Part shown: positions 33,242 through 41,080 of the stretch, one piece after another
Numbering within the stretch: position 1 is the first letter of the stretch
How the letters are laid out: each line of letters opens with the position of its first letter
NCBI GenBank assembly: GCA_943369295.1
Contig: CALRMU020000007.1
Location: 1 to 64,000 of the forward strand
Reading direction: 5' to 3'
Source: JAKRSE01 sp943369295
GTDB taxonomy: Bacteria > Armatimonadota > Fimbriimonadia > Fimbriimonadales > Fimbriimonadaceae
Length of the DNA: 64,000 nt
Notes under the pieces: model-generated
Database searches by the model: none
What the model was told of the DNA's origin: nothing
What the model saw: the letters and a program-made list of their open reading frames with translations, nothing else
Translations under genes and position numbers: made by a program

Positions 33242-34093
33242 ATGGCATCAGCACAGTTCATCGAAGAATATCAGCGTGAAGGGTTCGCCATCGCCAGGCA
33301 GCTTTTCTCTCAAGAAGAGGTCGAGCACTACGCCCGGTACTTCACTGAGATGGTGGAGCGAGGCGGTGACGGCTGGGCCGAAGGTGGCGTTGATGCCAGC
33401 CACCCTGACCCCCTAAAGCGGTACCCGCGACTCCTGCAGCCCCACAGAGGAGATGACGTGGCCTTGAACTTCATGGTGGATCCAAGGCTGGATGACCACT
33501 TGACTGCCGCTGCCGGAGCTTCACCCTATGCTGTCCAGACCATGGTTTACTTTAAGCCTCCTGGAGCCAGGGGGCAAAACCTTCACCAGGACAACACCTA
33601 TCTCAAGGTCAACCCAGGCACCTGCCTGGCGGCATGGCTGGCTCTTGATGACTGCGATGAAGAAAACGGGTGCATGATGCTGGTGCCAGGCAGTCAAGAT
33701 CTGCCGATTATCTGCCAGGTGGAAACTCCGGGCCTGGAAGAAATCTGTTGGGGAAGCACAGAGACCCCCCTCCCTCCTGGCTCAACCCTCGTTCCGGCTC
33801 TGATGAAGCGAGGAGATGTGCTTTTCTTCAATGGCAGCATCATCCACGGGAGCTATCAGAACAAATCCCAGACACGATTTCGGCGAACCCTCATCGGCCA
33901 TTACGTCGCGGCAGAATCTGAACAGGTGTCCAAGTACTACTTCCCCGTTTGGCGCATGGATGGGACGCGGCTGGATGACGATGTGCTGAAAGTGAGCCCA
34001 GATGGGGGTCCCTGCGGAGTCTATGTTCCCGACGAAGCCGGCTATACAGTTGTTGAACAGGGCGAACTCAAAGACGCCACTGCTGCTCATTGA
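33242..34093 (+). CDS. Phytanoyl-CoA dioxygenase (PhyH) family protein
   Basis: 283 residues from ATG at 33242. In-frame ATGs at 33167 and 33203 lie in or close to the divergent AraC-type gene's start, so the later one is preferred. Iron ligands are seen in NLHQDNTYLKVNPGTCLAAW (His-x-Asp) and the distal His in NGSIIHGSYQNKSQTRFRR, where the Arg binds 2-oxoglutarate. An Fe(II)/2-oxoglutarate hydroxylase of unknown substrate. It shares a 57-bp divergent promoter region with the AraC-type regulator. Confidence 0.85.
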   Translation: MASAQFIEEYQREGFAIARQLFSQEEVEHYARYFTEMVERGGDGWAEGGVDASHPDPLKRYPRLLQPHRGDDVALNFMVDPRLDDHLTAAAGASPYAVQTMVYFKPPGARGQNLHQDNTYLKVNPGTCLAAWLALDDCDEENGCMMLVPGSQDLPIICQVETPGLEEICWGSTETPLPPGSTLVPALMKRGDVLFFNGSIIHGSYQNKSQTRFRRTLIGHYVAAESEQVSKYYFPVWRMDGTRLDDDVLKVSPDGGPCGVYVPDEAGYTVVEQGELKDATAAH

Positions 34094-34138
34094 GATAAAC
34101 TTTCTTCGCTCTGGGCTTGCTGCTCTGAGGGAAGATTA

Positions 34139-34813
34139 TTGGCTCGTTACGACTTGGCAGGCGGCAGACATGAGGAATTCGAGCCCGGTTCTAGAAATCG
34201 AGTACTCAGAAACCTGTTTGGAATCACCGGTGTTCGTGAAATTCAGGCTGCCGAAACAGATGCTCTTGTTGAAGCCCAGTTCTGGTCGTATCAAGAAATT
34301 GGTGAGGACGAGTGCTTTTCCATAAGCCGACTCTGCGAACTTCATCGAAAGTGGCTGGGCGGCATTTATCCGCTCGCAGGTGAATACCGAGAGGTCAACG
34401 TCAGCAAAGGCATAGTGATGTTCTCGCCCGCCTACTTAATCGAGCAAAACCTCGCTGAATTCGAGCAATCACTCCTATCAAAACTCACTCCATGCAGAGC
34501 GGAATCGCACGAAGATCTTTCGCTCCAATTGGCGATGGTTCACGCAGAGTTGATCCTCATTCACCCTTTTCGAGAAGGAAATGGCCGTCATGGACGCTGG
34601 CTGGCGAATCTGATGGCTCTCCAAGCTGGGTACACAGCGCTGGACTTTGGATTTTCAGGCAAAGGTTCGGTTAAAAGGCGAACCGCCTACTTTGAGGCGA
34701 TGGGATCTGCGTTTGGGAGCAAGAACTACAAGCCCTTGGCTACCGTTTTTCTTGAGGCGCTGCATCGCAGCGAACAACACGACCATTATTCAAAGCGTAG
34801 CGAAAGCCACTAA
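34139..34813 (+). CDS. Fic/DOC family protein (AMP transferase-like)
   Basis: 224 residues from TTG at 34139, with GAGGGAAG about 6 bases upstream. The Fic motif LILIHPFREGNGRHGRWLANL has the catalytic His and the ATP-binding Gly-Asn-Gly-Arg, with GGIYPLAGEYREVNVSKG as the flap strand. Fic proteins transfer AMP to a target Tyr, Ser or Thr. The autoinhibitory (S/T)xxxE(G/N) helix is not seen here, nor is a small antitoxin gene next to it, so regulation is unknown. It follows the dioxygenase by 45 bp. Confidence 0.9.
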   Translation: MARYDLAGGRHEEFEPGSRNRVLRNLFGITGVREIQAAETDALVEAQFWSYQEIGEDECFSISRLCELHRKWLGGIYPLAGEYREVNVSKGIVMFSPAYLIEQNLAEFEQSLLSKLTPCRAESHEDLSLQLAMVHAELILIHPFREGNGRHGRWLANLMALQAGYTALDFGFSGKGSVKRRTAYFEAMGSAFGSKNYKPLATVFLEALHRSEQHDHYSKRSESH

Positions 34814-35084
34814 CGCCTCGAACACCCTCAATAGCGCTGGAATCCTTGGCGGTCTTAACGGCAAGCCCAAGCCTCATCTCAGGAGTCTTCAAGAACCTGT
34901 TCGATTTGGACAGACTAGCCACTGATTTAGTTTACCAGCGTCGCCTTGATAAGGGCTGCCTGAACGATTCCCGCTTGTGAATCATTCCCAAGGGGCTTCT
35001 CCTCAGCCTAGCTCCGGTTTCCCGCCAAGAAGAAGACCCCCGCCACACGATCATTGAACTGCCCGTCACACAGAAACAAAATTT
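34814..35084. other. Gap with no recognised gene
   Basis: Between the Fic gene and the LacI-type operator I see no credible coding frame, no terminator and no repeat copy. A 110-codon frame on the minus strand (34932-35264) runs across the promoter and into the lipoprotein gene and looks like a shadow. Together with the promoter this makes a 362-bp gene-free stretch. Confidence 0.6.
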
Positions 35085-35125
35085 TGCAAAAACGGTTTTG
35101 CATTTTCCAGATTTCGTGGTATACA
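35085..35125 (+). promoter_or_regulatory. LacI-type operator overlapping a sigma-70-like promoter
   Basis: Operator TGCAAAAACGGTTTTGCA (35085-35102) overlaps a -35 box TTGCAT (35098-35103). After 16 bp comes the -10 box TATACA (35120-35125). Transcription would begin ~43 bp before the lipoprotein ATG. The exact reverse complement stands in the GH43 promoter at 9201-9218. A bound repressor would cover the -35 box. The LacI-family gene 3' of it is the natural candidate. Confidence 0.85.
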
Positions 35126-35175
35126 ATGCAGAAGTCGGACCCCAACCGACATTCCTCACTGGAGAGGAACACGTA

Positions 35176-35487
35176 ATGAAGCGATTTTTGATTTTGAGCA
35201 TGGCAGCCCTCGCTGCTGGAGTTTTGCTCAGTGGCTGTGGAGCCCAGGGCCAGGCAGTCGACAAAGACTACATGGCAAAGGCTGAAGCCACAGCTGGTGA
35301 CATTAGAGTCATTTTTGATAAGGTCGGAGGCAAATGGGATGCCATGACGCCAGAAGACAAAACCTCCTTCGTGGCCAATTTCAAAGATGAAGCCGAAGCC
35401 AGAGCCGCTTGGGATGTCATGCTTTCTCCCCCACCACGTGGCGGAATGGCTGCTCCTGCCCCTGCCGGCGGCGGAGTTCCCCGTTAA
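35176..35487 (+). CDS. Small lipoprotein
   Basis: 103 residues from ATG at 35176, with GGAGAGG about 8 bases upstream. Signal peptide II: LILSMAALAAGVLLSGCGAQG, lipobox LSGC. The mature part is short, with a helical stretch (DKDYMAKAEATAGDIRVIFDKVGGKWDAM) and a Pro/Ala/Gly-rich tail. No family recognised. First gene after the LacI-type operator and 36 bp before the repressor gene, so probably co-regulated with it. Confidence 0.7.
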   Translation: MKRFLILSMAALAAGVLLSGCGAQGQAVDKDYMAKAEATAGDIRVIFDKVGGKWDAMTPEDKTSFVANFKDEAEARAAWDVMLSPPPRGGMAAPAPAGGGVPR

Positions 35488-35523
35488 ATCCAGTTCTGGA
35501 ACAGATGCTAAACCGCTTTTGCC

Positions 35524-36600
35524 ATGAGAAAGCGCGCCAGTATTGAAGATGTTGCCAAGCTGGCCGGAGTCAGCAAGGGAACAGTTTCAACGGTCCTTAA
35601 TGGAAGGGGAGCCGGAGTGCGGATAAGCACCGCGACGGCTGACCGTGTTCGGCGCGCCGCCCATGAGCTCAGCTACAGCCCCAGTGCTTTGGGGCGAATG
35701 CTAGCCAGAAGAAGAGCGGATTCAATCGGCCTGCTGTTCCAGTACGCAGACCATTTCCACGCAACTTCCAGCTTCATTCCGGTGGTTATGAGGTCGGTTT
35801 GTGAAGCCTGCACCGAAGCCGGAGTTGACCTGGTCCTCTTTACAAAGCCTTCTCATAACAGCCGCGAGTTGGTCCAAGCCGTCACAGATGGCAGGGTTGA
35901 TGGCTGCTTGGCACTGCGAGATGCTGGCGACCCCTTGACCGTCGACTTGGTTAACGCGGGCCTGCCTCTGGTCCAGTTTTTCAGCCGAAGCGAAATGCCA
36001 GGCTGCCCCTACGTTGATACAGACAACTTCACCGGCGGCCGAATCGCCGCACGCCACCTTATCGAACTGGGTCATAAAAGAATCGGCATGATTCGAGCCG
36101 GATCTGGCTCGACATCAAGCCAAGATAGGTTTTCTGGATTCAGAGACACCCTTGAATCAGAAGGAATTGAACTCAAGCCGGAATGGGTGATCGACATGGC
36201 CTCGATGGATGGGGCAGGGGCACCTTTGCGACGCCTTGTCACTCAGATCGAGCGCCCAACAGCCCTTTTTGTCTGGTCAGATGACGTGGCCCTTGGCTCC
36301 ATGCGAGCTCTAATGGACTTAGGCCTGCGAGTTCCTGAGGACATCTCGATCATCGGATTCGACTCCACCCAAGCCTGCGAGCATTCCAACCCTCGCCTGA
36401 CTTCGGTTCGCCAGCCGGTAGCCGCCATCGCCCGGTCAGCCACACGACTTCTACTCTCTCTCGTCAATCAAGAGCCGGTTGAACAAAGCCGACTCCTCTT
36501 CCCACCTGATTTGGATGTGCGGGATTCAACCGCACCGCCACAGGTTTCCGTCAAGACATCAAGTCTCCCAGTTGGACAAAGAGGTCTCCATGAAAAATAA
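35524..36600 (+). CDS. LacI-family transcriptional repressor
   Basis: 358 residues. N-terminal helix-turn-helix ASIEDVAKLAGVSKGTVSTVLNG, hinge YSPSALGRMLARRRADSIGLLF, then a periplasmic-binding-protein-type sugar domain (DNFTGGRIAARHLIELGHKRIGMIRA, PTALFVWSDDVALGSMRALMDLGLRVPEDISIIGFD). The inducer is not known, but neighbours encode a GH144-like enzyme, and its probable operator also lies ahead of a GH43 gene 26 kb away. It overlaps the pseudopilin gene by 11 bp. Confidence 0.95.
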   Translation: MRKRASIEDVAKLAGVSKGTVSTVLNGRGAGVRISTATADRVRRAAHELSYSPSALGRMLARRRADSIGLLFQYADHFHATSSFIPVVMRSVCEACTEAGVDLVLFTKPSHNSRELVQAVTDGRVDGCLALRDAGDPLTVDLVNAGLPLVQFFSRSEMPGCPYVDTDNFTGGRIAARHLIELGHKRIGMIRAGSGSTSSQDRFSGFRDTLESEGIELKPEWVIDMASMDGAGAPLRRLVTQIERPTALFVWSDDVALGSMRALMDLGLRVPEDISIIGFDSTQACEHSNPRLTSVRQPVAAIARSATRLLLSLVNQEPVEQSRLLFPPDLDVRDSTAPPQVSVKTSSLPVGQRGLHEK

Positions 36601-37450
36601 TACTAAAGCATTTACGCTTATTGAACTCCTCGTCGTCATCGCGATCATCGCGATCCTCGCGGCTATCCTCTTCCCTGTGTTCGCCCAGGCAAAGCAGGCA
36701 GCCAAGAACACCCAAGCTATCAGCAACATGAATCAGATCGGCAAGGCCGCTATGATGTATGCCTCTGATTACGACGACAGCTACGCTCCTCGCCGAACCC
36801 AGACCATCACTCCTTCGACTCCTCGCGGAAGGACGATTGCTTCTTGGAAGCAGCTTCAGCATCCTTACGTTAAGAGCGCCCAGGTGTGGTCCGACCCCGC
36901 CAACCCCGCCTCCAAATTCCCGGATGACACCAGCGATCCCATCGTGAACGCCATTGACAACTGGGACATGATTGAGCCAAGGCTCAACCGTGGCTATGCC
37001 GTGAACAACATGTTCTGGCTGACCGGTGACTGGGGCGGCAACGGCGTCAACGGATCGATGTTCGATGACGTGGCCGGCACCATCTACATGATGGAAACCA
37101 AGTCAGTTTGGGTTGACTACGGCGTCTACATTCCTTTCTGCAACGCTGCCACCAACCCCGAAGGACACTGCAACGACCCCAGCTCTGAAGCTTGGTGGCC
37201 CGGTGTTCCCCGAGTCTGGCCCGGAGGCGGTCCCAACTGGGGCGGCAAGAAGTGGGAAGACAAGGCCTTTGTTGCTGCCTTTGTTGACGGTCACACGAAG
37301 CGAACCAGCTTCAGCCAGGCCTGCAATCGCGGCGGCGACAAGACCATGTGGGGATACGAGCGAAGCAAGCTGGCTAACGGCTACTTTGCTGGCGGTCTCG
37401 GATGGCTTGAAACCCTCTGCGACACTGTCCGCACCAACGGCAGAATGTAG
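36590..37450 (+). CDS. Prepilin-type pseudopilin, Armatimonadota-type
   Basis: 286 residues from ATG at 36590, with GAGG 5 bases upstream; it overlaps the lacI-type stop. Cleavage site KA|FTLIELLVVIAIIAILAAIL, then FPVFAQAKQAAKNTQAISNM, a form typical of this phylum. The C-terminal region has DDSYAPRRTQTITP and VAAFVDGHTKRTS, the VDGHTK-like stretch found in DUF1559-type secretion proteins. It probably assembles into a type II secretion or surface filament. Why it sits between a repressor and a glycosidase is unclear. Confidence 0.9.
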   Translation: MKNNTKAFTLIELLVVIAIIAILAAILFPVFAQAKQAAKNTQAISNMNQIGKAAMMYASDYDDSYAPRRTQTITPSTPRGRTIASWKQLQHPYVKSAQVWSDPANPASKFPDDTSDPIVNAIDNWDMIEPRLNRGYAVNNMFWLTGDWGGNGVNGSMFDDVAGTIYMMETKSVWVDYGVYIPFCNAATNPEGHCNDPSSEAWWPGVPRVWPGGGPNWGGKKWEDKAFVAAFVDGHTKRTSFSQACNRGGDKTMWGYERSKLANGYFAGGLGWLETLCDTVRTNGRM

Positions 37451-37460
37451 TCCCAACAAT

Positions 37461-37491
37461 AACTGGATTCGGGCCTAGCCCGAATCCAGTT
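37461..37491 (+). terminator. Hairpin after the pseudopilin gene
   Basis: A perfect 14-bp stem (37461-37474 with 37478-37491) around CTA. A T-rich run (CTCTCTTTTTT) begins about 13 nt later, further than usual, so partial termination or an mRNA 3'-end stabiliser are both possible. Confidence 0.6.
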
Positions 37492-37526
37492 CCTCAAACC
37501 CTTCTCTCTTTTTTGGGTGAACTTTC

Positions 37527-38834
37527 ATGACTTCCTTAATTGCTTTTGCCTGCCTGGCTCCCCTTAACACAGTGACCGCGCCGACTTCTTACAAAAAGAT
37601 TGACCCCCTGCTGGAGGAACTATCCTATAAAGCATTCAAGTTCTTTATGGAGCAGTCTCATCCCAAGACGGGCATGACACTGGACCGGGCAAACAACACT
37701 AAAGATGAGCCACGAACAGAATATGTTTCCAGCTGTGCCGCAACAGGGTTTCATTTGGCGGCCATTGCAGTCGGTTCTGAAAGAGGGTGGATTACAAAAG
37801 AAGACGCAAAGGTTCGAGCTCGAAAAGTCCTCAAGAGCCTAGAAGAGCTTCCCTTAAGGCATAAAGGCTGGTTCATTCATTGGCTGGATTGGGAGACGGG
37901 CAAAAGACTTTGGAACAGCGAAGTCTCCACCATCGACACCGGCATTCTCCTCGCCGGAATGATCATGGCTGACAGCGCCCTTAATGATAAAGAAATTAAA
38001 GAAAGGGTCTCAAGAATTCATGGTGCAATCGACTGGGATTACATGCGCACTGATGGCGGCGCCAAGCCAGATTCGATGACCTTTACCATGGGTTGGATTC
38101 AGGAAAGAGGCTTTATTGAAGCTCGCTGGGACATCTGCAACGAACTCAAAGTTCTGCTGATCCCCGCCCTTGGCTCGGATAAAGTTCCAGCCGAGATGTG
38201 GTCTGCCTGGACTCGAGAACCCATCAAACAGAACGGAAGAGAGTTCTTAATGAGCGGACCTCTGTTCCTGCATCAAATGGCTCACGGCTTCTACCCATTC
38301 GAAGGGTATCGCGACCCTGAAGGTTGGGATTACTGGGTTGCGGCCAGAAATGCTGTCCTCGATAACCGAGACTACTGCATTCAGAACCCTAAAAAATTCA
38401 AGGGCTACAACGCTGAAATCTGGGGCCTCAGCGCCGCTGATGGCAAAGAAGGATATCGAGCCTGGGGTGCTCCGCCTAAGCTTTACGAAGACGACGGAAC
38501 AATTGCTCCCAGCTCAACCGTTGCCTGCATGCCTTACATTCCCGATATTGCATTAAAGTCAACCCATGCCTTTAAGCGCGATTACCCCGAACTGCTTGGC
38601 AGATACGGCTTTGCTATCTCATTCAATCCCACGAAGAACTGGGCTTCTCCAGATGTCATCGGCATCGACTTGGGCCAAATGCTTTTGGCCGTTGAGAACT
38701 ATCGAGATGGACTGCCTCATAAGCTATCGATGAAGCATCCACTCATCAAAAAGGCTTATAAGAGAATCGGATTTCAGAAAACAAAAGAAGGGGCCCTTGA
38801 CTCAAGGCCTCTCAGAGTAAAGGCGAAGAGATAA
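37527..38834 (+). CDS. GH144-like glycoside hydrolase (glycoamylase-like domain)
   Basis: 435 residues. Glycoamylase-like (alpha/alpha)6 domain: YKAFKFFMEQSHPKTGMTLDR, FIHWLDWETGKRLWNSEVSTIDTGILLAGMIMA, and YNAEIWGLSAADGKEGYRAWGAPP near residues 290-315, which carries the acid residues common to beta-1,2-glucanases. The N-terminus has a weak signal peptide (LIAFACLAPLNTVTAPT). Most similar in pattern to endo-beta-1,2-glucanases of GH144, so beta-1,2-glucan or sophorose-type substrate is plausible. Downstream of the LacI-type regulator. Confidence 0.85.
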   Translation: MTSLIAFACLAPLNTVTAPTSYKKIDPLLEELSYKAFKFFMEQSHPKTGMTLDRANNTKDEPRTEYVSSCAATGFHLAAIAVGSERGWITKEDAKVRARKVLKSLEELPLRHKGWFIHWLDWETGKRLWNSEVSTIDTGILLAGMIMADSALNDKEIKERVSRIHGAIDWDYMRTDGGAKPDSMTFTMGWIQERGFIEARWDICNELKVLLIPALGSDKVPAEMWSAWTREPIKQNGREFLMSGPLFLHQMAHGFYPFEGYRDPEGWDYWVAARNAVLDNRDYCIQNPKKFKGYNAEIWGLSAADGKEGYRAWGAPPKLYEDDGTIAPSSTVACMPYIPDIALKSTHAFKRDYPELLGRYGFAISFNPTKNWASPDVIGIDLGQMLLAVENYRDGLPHKLSMKHPLIKKAYKRIGFQKTKEGALDSRPLRVKAKR

Positions 38835-38855
38835 AACCTTCGGGAATGAGTGTAT

Positions 38856-38903
38856 TCCTGCCTCCCCTGATTTTTGGGTCAGTGATTGGAGGCAGGATTT
38901 TTT
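38856..38903 (+). terminator. Intrinsic terminator after the GH144-like gene
   Basis: Arms TCCTGCCTCC (38856-38865) and GGAGGCAGGA (38888-38897) enclose a 22-nt loop and are followed by six Ts. Confidence 0.85.
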
Positions 38904-38969
38904 AGTTTCAGAGCGATAGATTTTTTGTCCTTTTCGGACATGAACATGGCTGCTCATAATCTTTAGGTC

Positions 38970-39078
38970 GTGCCACTGGCGGCGCCAGTGCTCTCTTACA
39001 TAGATAATTGACTCTAGTTTTAACAATCAACTTTTTGGTCAGGTTTGACAGGGAAAGCACTGGCGCTGCCAGTGGCAC
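38970..39078. repeat. Inverted pair of family C palindromes
   Basis: Copy 1 at 38970-38992 on the plus strand and copy 2 at 39056-39078 on the minus strand, head GTGCCAC pointing outward, stem ACTGGC-GCCAGT with the loop GGC or GCT-type, 63 bp apart. This mirrors the pairs of inverted REPs seen in BIMEs. The stretch 38904-39332 has no gene. Confidence 0.8.
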
Positions 39079-39205
39079 AATTTAGGAAAGCTGAAACTTG
39101 CTGAATTCCCTTTAGTGGTTTTTGGGTTCTCTGCCATGTGCCATTCTTCCTGCTCGACAGCAAACTGGTCGAACAGACCGCCTGGTCTCAATGAAAGATA
39201 TCTTA

Positions 39206-39298
39206 GGCGCCACGACCTTCTCCGAAGCGTGAAGAGAAGGTCGTGAATGGCGACCTTGAGTCTTTGCGGCCTGGCTCAGCAAAGCTAAACCTGGCCGC
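39206..39298. repeat. Hairpin pair, families D and G (second copy)
   Basis: D at 39206-39249 has stem CACGACCTTCT paired with AGAAGGTCGTG and tail GAATG. G at 39266-39298 pairs GCGGCC with GGCCGC and the inner AGC-AAA-GCT. The order and spacing are as at 22655-22749, although the stem and loop bases differ. It lies downstream of the M14 peptidase gene, in the gap that also holds the C pair. Confidence 0.7.
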
Positions 39299-39332
39299 AA
39301 AAACCCCGGAGTATTCGGTCTGCACCTACTCC

Positions 39333-41018
39333 CTAGCCAGAAACCTCTCGTCTCACCCGACCAGCCCGGTCATGAGCGGCCGAAAGCTTGTACTTGCCCG
39401 GCTTCACCACCCATTCAAAGACGGTGATATCCGATGATCCATCCATGCTCCAGATAGGAGTCGCCCCAGCACCGCACCATCCGGTCAGCTGACCTCCATC
39501 CTGCCTTTGCAGGCCAGAAACCAGCCAATCTGGGTGTGCCGAACCCGGCTCTGAAGTCACAGAATCCTGACCTTCCGGCACAATTTCTGCCACAACGCCG
39601 CGCAGCATCTTTTTCTGCAGGGCAAGCTGGCTGACGTTGGTAGGCAGCCAGCCAGAGTTGTGGATCGCCCAACGAATCTTCATCAAGCCGCCCTCTTCCG
39701 TGACTTCCAAGGCCCTTTCCTCCAGAACTGGAGTCGTGCCGCCCAGCCACACAGTCCATTCGGCAAGGGGAGTGACTTCGGACTCCAGGAATTTGACCGG
39801 AGGGTTGCGCCAGGCAAGCTGGACATCCCACCCGCCGATTTCGATTTCGCCGAGCTGGGGGTGAGTAAAGGGCTGCCAAGGCATGTAACCCTGGCCATCA
39901 AGCTTTTCGTCGCTCCACTTCATCAGAGCAATGTCGTCCTCAAAGGGGTGCTCGCGGAACCAATCAATGGCGTGCTTAACCTCAATTCCGGCCTGCTTCT
40001 GAGGGGACCAGATTTCAACGGTCCAGGCATGAACTCCCCTGTGCTCGTACATCCAGTCGTCAAAAACGCCCGTGATCACCTCTTTGGGGTGGTACTTAAA
40101 GTCGTGGTAAACGCTGATGGCTGGGTAGCCAGTCATCTCTGTGCCCTTCTTTCCAAGCGCCTTGTAAATCCAAACATCCTCAGGAGGCAGGTTGTCCTCT
40201 GGCTCGCGTCCTGGAGGCCTTAGAAGCACGCCAGAGAAGGTGTGGAAGCAGACGGCTCCGCAGATGTTGGGATGCTTGGCGATAAAATCAACCTGCGCTC
40301 GAATCTCTGGCTCGCTGGTGGGGTAGGGGCCAGCACCGTGCTGTTCCCATTCTCCGCGCCACCCGCTTGGGTAGTTGCGGTTGAAGTCGAGCCCCTGTTT
40401 GCCCTTGTGGGCTCTCATAGTTAGGCCATCCCAGTTGTGAAAAAGGCCTTCAGGAAGCAGTCGGTAGTAGGTTCCGCCCGTCTCGCCTGGCTCACGCCTT
40501 TTCATCAGTCGAGGCTCTTCTTCTGAGATCTTCCAAGGACCGTTCTGATCCTTGATTCTCATGTTCAAAACCCGACCGTCACCATCGATGTCAATTCGCT
40601 CCAGCCCAGCGATGTCTTCTTCATCGTAGGGGTAGGGGCGGGTTCCGCTGCGAATGATCTTGGGAGCATCGGCCAGCGCCCATTCTGCGCCATCTGGATT
40701 CAAGCGGGGGCAGATGTAAAAGACTCTGGACTTCAGCAGGTCTTGATTCTTGGTCACCAAGAGGTCAATGACCTTAAGCGAAGCAGAAGAGGCACTCACC
40801 TCGCTGGCGTGAATGTTTCCATCCACCCAGAAGGCGGGTTTGTCCTCGGGGGCTCCGGTTGAAAAATCGGTAACAGTGGCAAGCCAGATATCGCGTCCTT
40901 CGTGGCTTTTGCCAATCGAACTGATCTTGACCAAGCCAGGATGCTCGGCGGCGAAGTCGTTGAGAACCTGCGTGAGCTCGTCGTATCTCACGTAGCGGTC
41001 CATGGGGACATGGGGCAT
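39333..41018 (-). CDS. M14-family zinc carboxypeptidase
   Basis: 561 residues. Zinc ligands in DGNIHASEVSA (His-x-x-Glu) and His in GAVCFHTFSGVLLRPP. Substrate motif RLNPDGAEWA, and the general base Glu in HAWTVEIWSPQKQAG. The C-terminal ~180 residues (from ~LGEIEIGGWDVQLAW) form a beta-rich extra domain. No signal peptide is obvious. ATG 41018 is used; ATG 41003 is possible. Likely cuts C-terminal residues from peptides; substrate unknown. Divergent from the first surface-carbohydrate gene. Confidence 0.9.
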   Translation of the reverse strand: MPHVPMDRYVRYDELTQVLNDFAAEHPGLVKISSIGKSHEGRDIWLATVTDFSTGAPEDKPAFWVDGNIHASEVSASSASLKVIDLLVTKNQDLLKSRVFYICPRLNPDGAEWALADAPKIIRSGTRPYPYDEEDIAGLERIDIDGDGRVLNMRIKDQNGPWKISEEEPRLMKRREPGETGGTYYRLLPEGLFHNWDGLTMRAHKGKQGLDFNRNYPSGWRGEWEQHGAGPYPTSEPEIRAQVDFIAKHPNICGAVCFHTFSGVLLRPPGREPEDNLPPEDVWIYKALGKKGTEMTGYPAISVYHDFKYHPKEVITGVFDDWMYEHRGVHAWTVEIWSPQKQAGIEVKHAIDWFREHPFEDDIALMKWSDEKLDGQGYMPWQPFTHPQLGEIEIGGWDVQLAWRNPPVKFLESEVTPLAEWTVWLGGTTPVLEERALEVTEEGGLMKIRWAIHNSGWLPTNVSQLALQKKMLRGVVAEIVPEGQDSVTSEPGSAHPDWLVSGLQRQDGGQLTGWCGAGATPIWSMDGSSDITVFEWVVKPGKYKLSAAHDRAGRVRREVSG

Positions 41019-41080
41019 GGAGTGATGCTACCTGGCCCCTTTGCCTCTTTCTCCTGTATCGAAAGGTACTGTAGAACTCA

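Noticed and set aside
34932..35264. A 110-codon minus-strand gene
   Set aside because: It runs over the LacI-type promoter and the lipoprotein's signal peptide; no motif or ribosome-binding site was found.
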